64,000 bases of DNA from Sphingobacteriaceae bacterium DW12 (lineage in GTDB: Bacteria > Bacteroidota > Bacteroidia > Sphingobacteriales > Sphingobacteriaceae). The DNA is taken from contig JROE01000006.1 of the NCBI GenBank assembly GCA_000783305.1, positions 62,001 to 126,000 of the forward strand, in the 5' to 3' direction. Positions 28,741 to 36,308 of the stretch are shown here, in pieces. Numbering within the stretch: position 1 is the stretch's first letter; every line of letters starts with the position of its first letter. A program made the position numbers and the translations under genes. The notes under the pieces were generated by a model that saw only the letters and a program-made list of their open reading frames with translations, ran no database searches and was not told where the DNA came from.

Positions 28741-29574
28741 ATGAAAACATATTATAACAATATAAAAAAGCAGGTATATGCAATAGCTATAGCTGCCGCA
28801 ATGATAGTAACGATTGGGACTTTAAATTCCTGCAAGAGTGACGAATGTGAGTTTGTCGAACTCAAGGGGTGTCAGACCGGGGTAGACGTAGCTTTCTTAG
28901 TCGATTATACCGGTAGTATGGGAGGTGCTATTGAATCAATTAAGGCACAAGTATCGACGATTGTCCAGACAATTGCTACACAATCCAACGGGAATTATAG
29001 GTTGTCGCTATCCATCTTCGATGAAATGCCGACTAAACAAGCAACGACGTATGCAAATTCAGCTCCGTATTTGGCCTTGCCAGCCGCTCAGAAGATTATA
29101 AACACAAGTAATGCTCTCTTCTCGCAACATTTGACCATGTTGGAACCTTTTGCCCCTGTCAATGAAACGTCCTTTACCAATCAATTGAGTCAACTGTTGA
29201 CCAATATGCCGATTGGAGGAGGAATGGGAACTCCTGAACCAGGGGATTTATTGCTCAAGGAGATTTTGTCCAATAATTTTGCTGGAGCATGGCGTGCCGG
29301 TAATGTCAAAAAGATTGTCATCCTGATTACAGATGCTCCTGCTGGTGGGGACGATGATTTGGCAAATGCTACGGATGATGCCGCGTTGGCCTCTTTAGCC
29401 AGCATCGCCAATGGGATGGGCGTACAGTGTGTGCTAATCAGCGCCATTGACAATTCGAATTACAAGCTTAGTCTGATTAATAATAACACCAATGGACTGA
29501 CTTATGTGACGCCTGAATTCAAAGGTGTATCTGATGAAATTGTTAACGCCATTAAAGCGAGCTGCGGAGAGTAG
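28741..29574 (+). CDS. von Willebrand factor A domain lipoprotein
   Basis: A 277-residue lipoprotein with lipid Cys31 (TLNSCKSD). From about residue 47 it is a single VWA domain with an intact metal-ion-dependent adhesion site: DYTGSM (55-60), a threonine in the middle loop and VILITDAPAGGDDD for the distal aspartate. A short cysteine-containing linker (DECEFVELKGC) precedes it. VWA domains bind protein ligands through a divalent metal. The tight spacing behind the OmpA gene suggests that the two products work together at the envelope. No enzyme domain is present. Confidence 0.87.
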   Translation: MKTYYNNIKKQVYAIAIAAAMIVTIGTLNSCKSDECEFVELKGCQTGVDVAFLVDYTGSMGGAIESIKAQVSTIVQTIATQSNGNYRLSLSIFDEMPTKQATTYANSAPYLALPAAQKIINTSNALFSQHLTMLEPFAPVNETSFTNQLSQLLTNMPIGGGMGTPEPGDLLLKEILSNNFAGAWRAGNVKKIVILITDAPAGGDDDLANATDDAALASLASIANGMGVQCVLISAIDNSNYKLSLINNNTNGLTYVTPEFKGVSDEIVNAIKASCGE

Positions 29575-29604
29575 TTGTCGAGTAAGACTTTTTTTTCTCT
29601 ATGT

Positions 29605-29640
29605 AATCCCCGTTTGCAAAGTCTTACGGGGATTTTATAC
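29605..29640 (+). terminator. intrinsic terminator of the OmpA/VWA unit
   Basis: AATCCCCGT pairs with ACGGGGATT around a 12-base loop and is followed by TTTATAC. It lies 30 bases after the VWA stop codon and overlaps the end of the convergent flavoprotein gene by a few bases. Confidence 0.75.
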
Positions 29641-30804
29641 CTTACGGCTAATGGCCTTCGCGACCCACATGCCTGTACTGAAGCAAGCCTGGAGCAGATA
29701 ACCACCTGTGGGTGCTTCCCAATCAATCATTTCGCCTACGCAGTATACATCCGGAAATTGGCGTAATGCCAAGTCCGTGTTGAGAGATGTAAATGCCACC
29801 CCGCCTGCCGTCGAAATTACCTCATCTATGGGGCGTAATGCGCATACCTGTATCGGATAATTTTTAATCGATTGCGCTAAAGACTCAGGACTGAGGAAAG
29901 TTTGCCTGTCTAATCTTTTCAACAGTGCGATGGCTGTAGTCGAAAGTTTTAGGCTGTTTTTTAACAACCAACTTATATTGCCTGTTGCCTGAAGTTGTTT
30001 GATAATCGCTTCCACAGCCATACTAGGTTTGAGGTCTATGAATAGATATAATGGGAAATCTTGTGTTCTCGTGAAACGATTAAGATAATAAAGAGGGCTC
30101 CCTTCAACCCCATATTTAGTAAATACCATTTCCCCCAACTTTTTTGTGTCTTTGAATGAAAGCTGAATGTTTTTTAAGACCTGCCCCTCTAAGTCACTGA
30201 AATCATCTACGGTATTGTAGCCCGAGTTGGATGCTTGAAGAGGGGTGATGTGAATTTTTTTATCGATCAACATAGGTACCCAACTCGCGTCAGACCCTGT
30301 TTTTGCCCATGAGCCTCCACCCAAGGCCAATATAAGTTTGTGATAGCTTTTGTTTACAACCGTATTGTCATGGTTAAGGGTTACCGTCTGTGTATCAAAG
30401 TCTAAAAGTGTGTGCTCGTAATGTATATGAACGCCCAACTTGGCTAAATGTGTTAACCAAGCTTGCAGCACCTGTATGGGTTTGATGTTTTTAGCTGGAA
30501 ATATTTTTCCTGAACTGCCGATGTACGTGGGGATTCCGATTGACAAAAGCCATTGTACAGTATAATCGTTGTCGAATGCCCGTACGATATTGCGGATTTC
30601 GTGAGTATCATATTTTTCAACAAATGTATCGATTGCCTCACTATGTGTCAAATTGAAGCCACCATGGCCCGCCACCAGAAATTTTCTAGCAGCTGCTTTG
30701 TTCTTTTCGTATAGGTGTACTTGATGACCATCAGTTGCCAGCTGCTGTGCGGCCATTAAACCTGCTGGGCCTGCTCCAATGATGATGATAGGACCTTTTT
30801 TCAT
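29635..30804 (-). CDS. FAD-dependent oxidoreductase, BaiN/HI0933-like (TIGR03862 type)
   Basis: A 389-residue flavoprotein. The dinucleotide-binding motif IIIGAGPAGLMAAQQLA is at residues 6-22, followed by LYEKNKAAARKFLVAGHGGFNLTHSE, which is diagnostic of the HI0933/BaiN family. The C-terminal FAD motif is DVYCVGEMIDWEAPTGGYLL. The ending fits the TIGR03862 subgroup with the aromatic WEAPTGGY. It is cytoplasmic; the reaction is unproven for this subgroup. A 15-bp perfect palindrome lies just upstream of the start. Confidence 0.9.
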   Translation of the reverse strand: MKKGPIIIIGAGPAGLMAAQQLATDGHQVHLYEKNKAAARKFLVAGHGGFNLTHSEAIDTFVEKYDTHEIRNIVRAFDNDYTVQWLLSIGIPTYIGSSGKIFPAKNIKPIQVLQAWLTHLAKLGVHIHYEHTLLDFDTQTVTLNHDNTVVNKSYHKLILALGGGSWAKTGSDASWVPMLIDKKIHITPLQASNSGYNTVDDFSDLEGQVLKNIQLSFKDTKKLGEMVFTKYGVEGSPLYYLNRFTRTQDFPLYLFIDLKPSMAVEAIIKQLQATGNISWLLKNSLKLSTTAIALLKRLDRQTFLSPESLAQSIKNYPIQVCALRPIDEVISTAGGVAFTSLNTDLALRQFPDVYCVGEMIDWEAPTGGYLLQACFSTGMWVAKAISRKV

Positions 30805-30844
30805 GCTGCGTAAAAATAAGCATTTAAAAAGGGGATAACATAGT

Positions 30845-30876
30845 TGTATAGATAAATATCCATATTTATCTATACA
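30845..30876. repeat. 32-bp perfect AT-rich palindrome
   Basis: TGTATAGATAAATAT is followed by CC and its exact reverse complement. It sits between the DUF6266 stop and the flavoprotein start on the minus strand. It may end the first transcript or act as an operator about 40 bases ahead of the second gene; there is no strong T-run on either side. Confidence 0.55.
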
Positions 30877-30905
30877 TTCCTACGTTCTTTCTGTCCGTGT
30901 AGCGG

Positions 30906-31556
30906 CTATGTCGTGAAACTTCCGGCGTACATGCTGTCCATTTTTCTATCGCTATGATCCACCGATACAAAGCCAATGTGTACATGGTAAGTTACTCCTT
31001 TTTCGAAATCTTTTCCAGTGATGCTTTGGGCCTTGTCGGCAAGATAGTTTCCGATTACTTGACCCGATGGCCAGTGCTTTCCAAGGTCTGGGATTAGGGC
31101 AATCACGGATCTGAAGTTGGTACTCTTTGATTTATTGACCCGATCCTTGTCATACTCCCACTGACAATGCAGGATTCCGTTTTCATATCGAAATGTGACA
31201 TCTGTTATTAGCGATTCCATTCCCTTACAAATGCGAAGTGAATCGTGATCGATATGCAATCCATCATCGTCCATGCTTACCGCATGTAAGAGCGTATAGG
31301 ACATCGCGGAGTTGAAGGCCGTTCGGTTTTCCTCGTAATTGTGAAATCCTAACCTAAGAAATGGCTTCAGTAGACTTAAAAAGCGTTGTGTAAAACCAAA
31401 CCGACCACGGTTTTCGACCTCCCCAGTGGATAATTCCCTGTTTTTCTTTACTCGGGGCAATGTCCGGACACACTCAATGTCTTTCCATTTATAAAATACA
31501 TGCGGTCCAACTTTCCCAGAAACTGAACCATTGGCACCTTTCTTAGTTATTCCCAT
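30906..31556 (-). CDS. DUF6266 family protein
   Basis: A 216-residue protein from the Met in MGITKKGANG; the longer frame adds an implausible hydrophobic leader from non-coding DNA. The opening GSVSGKVGPHVFYKWKDIECVRTLP, then RVKKNRELSTG and FLSLLKPFLRLGF, are the hallmark of DUF6266. This family is found almost only in Bacteroidota, often in several copies per genome. There is no signal peptide. The function is unknown; the size and N-terminal glycine-rich hook recall structural or phage-derived proteins, but that is only an impression. An 11-bp repeat array lies about 120 bases upstream. Confidence 0.82.
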   Translation of the reverse strand: MGITKKGANGSVSGKVGPHVFYKWKDIECVRTLPRVKKNRELSTGEVENRGRFGFTQRFLSLLKPFLRLGFHNYEENRTAFNSAMSYTLLHAVSMDDDGLHIDHDSLRICKGMESLITDVTFRYENGILHCQWEYDKDRVNKSKSTNFRSVIALIPDLGKHWPSGQVIGNYLADKAQSITGKDFEKGVTYHVHIGFVSVDHSDRKMDSMYAGSFTT

Positions 31557-31676
31557 ATTTATGTTAAGGTTTATACTTATTCCTACTAAGATAGGGAAAA
31601 GTGAGGGATAAATTATAACTAACTTCTTTTTTAACAAGTATTTAACACGAAGTATATTAGGATATTATACGGTTGT

Positions 31677-31742
31677 AATTCGTATTATTCCGAGTAATGT
31701 CCGAATGAAGTCCGTATAATGTCCGAATAAAACCCGATTAAA
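31677..31742. repeat. array of 11-bp phased direct repeats
   Basis: Six consecutive 11-base units begin at 31677, 31688, 31699, 31710, 31721 and 31732. The core tCCG recurs at the same offset in the last five units, and the first has ttCG. The minus-strand consensus is TTATTCGGACA. One more, frame-slipped unit may follow at 31743. The unit length is close to one helical turn, which would place each core on the same DNA face. The array lies upstream of the DUF6266 gene. Confidence 0.7.
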
Positions 31743-32106
31743 TCCATAAATTAATCCCCAGTAATACCCTAGTTGTTCTCTCGGATGGGTAAGCTTGAGA
31801 AGGCATATGCTCTCTCTTTACAATCGTTTTATGATAGTTATTTGCTCTTAAATGAGTGTCCTTTTGTGAAGATGTACCCCGTATCTGTCGCGAGCGGCTT
31901 TTGTCGTTTATAATGCTAATGTCATAATTTGCGTGCCTTGCGTTTCTTTATTTATAATGATTCTAAATAATACATATATTCGTTCACTATTACGGATAGG
32001 AATAAGACGATTTATCGCTGTATCATTATGTACTATAGGTAAACAGGGTACACGGAAATAGTCTAAGTAGAGCAACAATTAGGAATAGACACTTAACAAT
32101 ATACGT
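31743..32106. other. intergenic region before the methyltransferase gene
   Basis: A 364-base AT-rich stretch between divergently transcribed genes. Apart from the tail of the 11-bp array, no hairpin, repeat or open frame stands out. Promoters for both sides should lie here. Confidence 0.4.
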
Positions 32107-32733
32107 ATGGACAATGTATGGCTGGGTAGATGGAATGACCGTTACAGTGAAGCGGGGTATGCTTATGGAGCTGAACCTAATAAATTTTTTAAAGAGACGA
32201 TTGGCCAAATAGAAAGTGGTGTAAAAATTCTGTTCCCTGCTGATGGTGAAGGACGGAATTCGGTATATGCGGCCGCATTGGGATGGGATGTCTATTCGTT
32301 TGATATCAGTGAAGTTGGGAAAGCAAAAGCCGAAAAACTCGCAGCAGAACGAAATGTGAGCTTGAGCTATCAGATTGGTGAGTTGCCGAAATTGTCTTAC
32401 CAGCAAGGAGAGTTTGATGTGTTGGCATTGATATATGCCCATTTTCCATCAGAGATCAAGGTTGCGTATCACAAAAGATTGATCGATTTATTGAAATCTG
32501 GTGGACACATAATCTTTGAAGCTTTTAGCAAAAATCACCTTACTTATCGAAAGCGAAATCCTGGGGTGGGTGGCCCGACTGATATAGACAGTTTATTTTC
32601 GATTGAAGAATTGATGTCCGATTTCCAGGGATTCACGTTTTTGAATATGGAAGAGGTCGAAGTGCAGCTGAGCGAAGGTCGTTACCACATTGGGACGGGA
32701 AGTGTCATACGATTTGTTGCACGTAAGTTATGA
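32107..32733 (+). CDS. class I SAM-dependent methyltransferase, TehB-like
   Basis: A 208-residue Rossmann-fold methyltransferase. The SAM-binding region appears as KILFPADGEGRNSVYAAALG (about 38-58, replacing the usual GxGxG with DGEGRN). It is followed by the acidic end of strand two, VYSFDISEVG, and the post-motif FDVLALIYAHFPSE. This pattern fits the TehB/thiopurine-methyltransferase-like group that methylates small toxic compounds such as tellurite. The stop overlaps the next small frame as ATGA, and a MATE exporter follows, which suggests a detoxification operon. Confidence 0.85.
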   Translation: MDNVWLGRWNDRYSEAGYAYGAEPNKFFKETIGQIESGVKILFPADGEGRNSVYAAALGWDVYSFDISEVGKAKAEKLAAERNVSLSYQIGELPKLSYQQGEFDVLALIYAHFPSEIKVAYHKRLIDLLKSGGHIIFEAFSKNHLTYRKRNPGVGGPTDIDSLFSIEELMSDFQGFTFLNMEEVEVQLSEGRYHIGTGSVIRFVARKL

Positions 32734-32891
32734 AAGAGGATGCTAACAGTAACCGCCGAGCTATCGAAGTCTTGAACGCTCCAAAAGTTAAAATCCTCGA
32801 CAAAAGCGAATACCTCCTATGTGTACGATTTCCTAACGGGCTATTTGTCTGCTACAGTATAGCCGGACAAAGCCACGGGATTTTCAATTAA
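32730..32891 (+). CDS. small hypothetical protein, 53 residues
   Basis: This frame starts in an ATGA overlap with the methyltransferase stop and ends 13 bases before the MATE gene, filling the gap exactly. It encodes MKEDANSNRRAIEVLNAPKV and then a strand-like section (YLLCVRFPNGLFVCYSIAG) with two cysteines. There is no membrane segment. Coupled start and tight packing are the main evidence. The family is not recognised. Confidence 0.55.
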   Translation: MKEDANSNRRAIEVLNAPKVKILDKSEYLLCVRFPNGLFVCYSIAGQSHGIFN

Positions 32892-32904
32892 ATTAGATAG
32901 CCAA

Positions 32905-34287
32905 ATGGATAAGCAAAAAAATGTCATCTTAAACGAACGGCTGACCAAGGTCATGTGGCAGTTGTCGTGGCCTGCGGTGGTAGCGATGGTATTATACGGA
33001 CTGAATAACTTCCTTGATGGGATTTTCGTCGGACATCTCATAAACAATACCGCATTGGCCGCCGTTGGGATTACCTATCCCTTGGCCCAATTTGCGCAGG
33101 GCTTCGGGACACTAATTGGTACAGGGGTTGGTTCGGCCATCAGCATTTGGATTGGTGCTAATGATAAGGAGAAATTAGAAAGGGCTTTTGGAACGGTCAA
33201 TTACTTAACGTTCCTGTTTTCGATTCTCATCACCGTTCCATGCTATATTTTTGCAGAACAATTGGTGTTCATGATGGGCGGGAGGGGTGAAATTCTGGTA
33301 TTAGGGGTGGAATATTTTCGAGCGACTATCATAGGGAGCTTTTTCTGGATACATGGATTGGCGCTTAATATGATTATAAGGGCTGAAGGACGAATGAAAA
33401 CTGCCGCCTGGATGATTGCCGTCGGGCTGGTAGTAGATGTCGCGCTCAAACCGATTTTCATTGCCACATTTGGATGGGGAGTAGCAGGTGCTGCTTGGGC
33501 CACTAATATTTCCATGATCATCTACACGATTCTAGGGGTATGGTATTATGCTGGAGGAAAGTCATCCTTTAAAACAACGTTTTGGTCACTCAAAAAGGAT
33601 GTAGCAATTATCAAAGAAACGCTTGCATTGGGGATGCCTGGTTTTATCATGATGGTGATGATTGTCGTTCAGAATATTGTTGTTTTCAATGCATTGGCCC
33701 GATATGGAAATGAAATGGATATTACCTTTTTTACTGCAGTCAATCGTTTTTATATTCTGCTGAATACCCCTTTGTGGGGGTTGATGCGGGCTTTGCAACC
33801 CGTGACAGGAATGAATTACGGAGCCCAACAATATGGTCGAAGTATAGGAGCATATCGATTGTTTTCATTTACAGGGTTGGTTATCCTATTACCTTTTTGG
33901 TGTTTTGTCATGTTCTATCCTGCTGAAGTGATGTCCGTCATGATTCCAGGTACGATTTTTTCTGGCGACCAGTTAATGGATTTCCGGGTATATATGAGTG
34001 TGCTATTGGTATTACCATTTGTGTTCATGGCTATGGTTTGGTTTCCGGCGATAGAAGATGCAAAGCCTGCCACGATTATTAGTATTTTGAGACAGGTAAT
34101 TTTTTATATACCCATACTTCTCATTGTTCCTCGATTTTATGGTATTAGTAGTATTTATCTGGCAAGTGCCGTTATCGATTGGTTTGTTTTTGGTGTCGTT
34201 ATTTATGTGGTTTGGAAGAGCGCAAAAAAACTAAGTTTACGACCTAAAGAGACTCGAGTAGTCCAGTTAAATCCTCGAGACCAATAA
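32905..34287 (+). CDS. MATE family efflux transporter
   Basis: A 460-residue membrane protein with twelve predicted helices in two halves. The N-terminal half begins LTKVMWQLSWPAVVAMVLYGLNNFLDGIFVG, followed by LAAVGITYPLAQFAQGFGTLIGTGVGSAISI, the classic MATE pattern. The middle has GMPGFIMMVMIVVQNIV, the matching start of the second half. Members export drugs or metabolites against sodium or protons. It belongs to the methyltransferase/small-protein unit by spacing. The substrate is unknown. Confidence 0.93.
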   Translation: MDKQKNVILNERLTKVMWQLSWPAVVAMVLYGLNNFLDGIFVGHLINNTALAAVGITYPLAQFAQGFGTLIGTGVGSAISIWIGANDKEKLERAFGTVNYLTFLFSILITVPCYIFAEQLVFMMGGRGEILVLGVEYFRATIIGSFFWIHGLALNMIIRAEGRMKTAAWMIAVGLVVDVALKPIFIATFGWGVAGAAWATNISMIIYTILGVWYYAGGKSSFKTTFWSLKKDVAIIKETLALGMPGFIMMVMIVVQNIVVFNALARYGNEMDITFFTAVNRFYILLNTPLWGLMRALQPVTGMNYGAQQYGRSIGAYRLFSFTGLVILLPFWCFVMFYPAEVMSVMIPGTIFSGDQLMDFRVYMSVLLVLPFVFMAMVWFPAIEDAKPATIISILRQVIFYIPILLIVPRFYGISSIYLASAVIDWFVFGVVIYVVWKSAKKLSLRPKETRVVQLNPRDQ

Positions 34288-34963
34288 ATGTGGAAACAGT
34301 GGGAGACAGCCTTAGTGGAATAAAAGTACTAATCACGATTCTTTATACTCTTCTTCCAATGACATCAGGGTTCGACTTCTACAGAAGGTCGAACGCTAGC
34401 GAAGTTCAGCTTCTACCGATATATAGCGGACAGCAACCTTGCCCTAGCCAATAATCTGCCCTACCTCACCGGACATCATACCATCTATACGATGCGGTGT
34501 CGGTATTGAGCCCTTTCCCGATATATCGATTACGGCTATAGATGCTGATTTGGCCATAGGTGCTTCCACCCTTTAGTACGCGCGTGTATGCGCCAACCTC
34601 TAGCCCTTTATTCTACTGTTATTTCTTGGAGTTAGGTACTTGCTGTCCCATTTGCGAACGGAGAGTTTGCTTTTTTGATGCAACGCTTTCTTTTGTTTTT
34701 GGGTGACTTCTCTTTTTTACCTCGTATTGTCTATGTGAAAAAAATGACCACTGCACTTGATGTTATTTTAATATAATATTAATGAAATGGTAATGGCATT
34801 TATGAAGGTTTGTGCAAGGGTATTGCATAGTTTTGCAGCATCAAAATAAAACCCTACACCTGTGTTAACTTGTATTATATGTTTATCGTGTTTTTGAATT
34901 GTAATCCGAGTTATTAGTTTGTTTTATATTTTAGTTAGTCAAAAAATTAACCATCATGATGTT
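34288..34963. other. long non-coding gap with a GC-richer core
   Basis: About 675 bases with no supported gene. Roughly 34365-34620 is visibly richer in G and C than the flanks. It contains a hairpin, GTTCGACTT at 34370 with AAGGTCGAAC at 34385 (one bulge). Short stretches of open frame on both strands are interrupted by stops, so this may be a decayed gene or a small inserted element. The part after 34740 is AT-rich and probably holds the promoter of the SusCD locus. Confidence 0.45.
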
Positions 34964-36289
34964 ATGAAAAAATGTAATCTATTGACATTTTCGTTTTTGT
35001 TATTACTGCTCTTTTATGGTTGCAAAGATGATGCTGCAATCAAGGCTACGGAGCATGATTCCACTAAGCCTATCACCCTTACCTCTTTCTTTCCAGTAGA
35101 AGGGGGTGCCAAAGATAAAATTTTGTTGAATGGCGATAATTTTGGGGCAGACCCTAAGAAAATTAAAGTATATTTTAACAATGCCCAAGCGGCGGTAGTG
35201 TCTTCCAGTGGAGAGCGTATTTATGCCATTGTACCTCGCTTACCAGGAGACGACCCTAAGATTTCCGTAGTAATCGGCAAAGATTCCGTCGTCTATGATA
35301 ATTCATTTGTATATCACATACAGGCGCAAGTCAGTACGGTGACGGGTACGGGCGATAAAAACTTTCTCGCGGGGACACTAGATCAGGCCCATGTGTACGG
35401 TAAGTACTTGGACATGGATGCGCAAGGGAATCTGTTTATGACTTGGCGTGATGGGGGATCATTTGGTGTAGCACGGATCAATGAAAAGGAAAATATAGTA
35501 ACTCCTTTATATCAGGCTCCATCTGCTCCGAATCCGTATGCCAACGGGGTGACGGTAGATCGCGAGACGGGAATTATGACCGTATCGCATGAATCGGTAG
35601 CGGAGGTATTTTTCTCCTTCGATCCTCGTGAGGCTTGGACACTTCGTCAGCGTAATGCCCAATTCTCTGCGGCAGATTACGGTAAAATTGTCCAAGCGGA
35701 TCGCTATGCCAATTTCGTGACATTCTGCCCCTATGATGGCTACCTCTATACCCGCTTTCGTGATGGACATATTGCCAAAATACATCCCGTGACTTATGCG
35801 GCCACAATCGTGCATAAGGGACCCTATGGTTCTCAATATGGACAAGCTATCAATCCTGCCAAGCCATGGGAACTGTATATAACACTGCATACCAATGCAA
35901 GTCCCAATACCTTTGCTCAAGGTATTTCAGTTTTAGATCTCCGGGATCCGGATGGTACAGGCGGATTCAAGCGGGTCAACGCTCCCGGGGGTTCGGGGTT
36001 CCGTGATGGCCCAGTCAAGGATGCTATATTCAACGTGCCAAAGGACATCAAATTTGATAAAGCCGGGAATATGTTTATTGCCGATTATGGAAACCATTGT
36101 ATCCGTATGCTTTCAGCAGATGGTATAGTATCTACCGTAGCAGGTCAACCTACCAAAGCCGGGTACAAAGATGGAGGACCTGTCGAGTCCCAGTTTAATC
36201 AACCCTGGGGTGTAGCGGTCAATGATCAAGGCGATATTTATATAGCCGATTGGAACAATGCACGTATCCGTAAACTAGTTATTGAGTAA
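34964..36289 (+). CDS. IPT/TIG-domain lipoprotein with NHL repeats
   Basis: A 441-residue lipoprotein from the Met in MKKCNLLTF, which gives a clean signal with the lipid Cys in LLFYGCKDD; an upstream Met is less likely. An IPT/TIG immunoglobulin-like domain follows (about 35-120, PVEGGAKDKILLNGDNFG). Then comes a propeller-like region ending in two clear NHL repeats (PKDIKFDKAGNMFIADYGNH and WGVAVNDQGDIYIADWNNAR). Such proteins are encoded beside SusC/SusD pairs and probably act as surface binding proteins. It starts the locus, 19 bases ahead of the SusC gene. Confidence 0.87.
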   Translation: MKKCNLLTFSFLLLLLFYGCKDDAAIKATEHDSTKPITLTSFFPVEGGAKDKILLNGDNFGADPKKIKVYFNNAQAAVVSSSGERIYAIVPRLPGDDPKISVVIGKDSVVYDNSFVYHIQAQVSTVTGTGDKNFLAGTLDQAHVYGKYLDMDAQGNLFMTWRDGGSFGVARINEKENIVTPLYQAPSAPNPYANGVTVDRETGIMTVSHESVAEVFFSFDPREAWTLRQRNAQFSAADYGKIVQADRYANFVTFCPYDGYLYTRFRDGHIAKIHPVTYAATIVHKGPYGSQYGQAINPAKPWELYITLHTNASPNTFAQGISVLDLRDPDGTGGFKRVNAPGGSGFRDGPVKDAIFNVPKDIKFDKAGNMFIADYGNHCIRMLSADGIVSTVAGQPTKAGYKDGGPVESQFNQPWGVAVNDQGDIYIADWNNARIRKLVIE

Positions 36290-36308
36290 TTAACCTTTTA
36301 TCTATATC

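Noticed and set aside
31677..31742. possible CRISPR array
   Set aside because: The 11-base units are contiguous with no spacers and no cas genes are nearby.
32026..32442. 138-residue minus-strand frame
   Set aside because: It is antisense to the methyltransferase gene, which has intact motifs and operon spacing.
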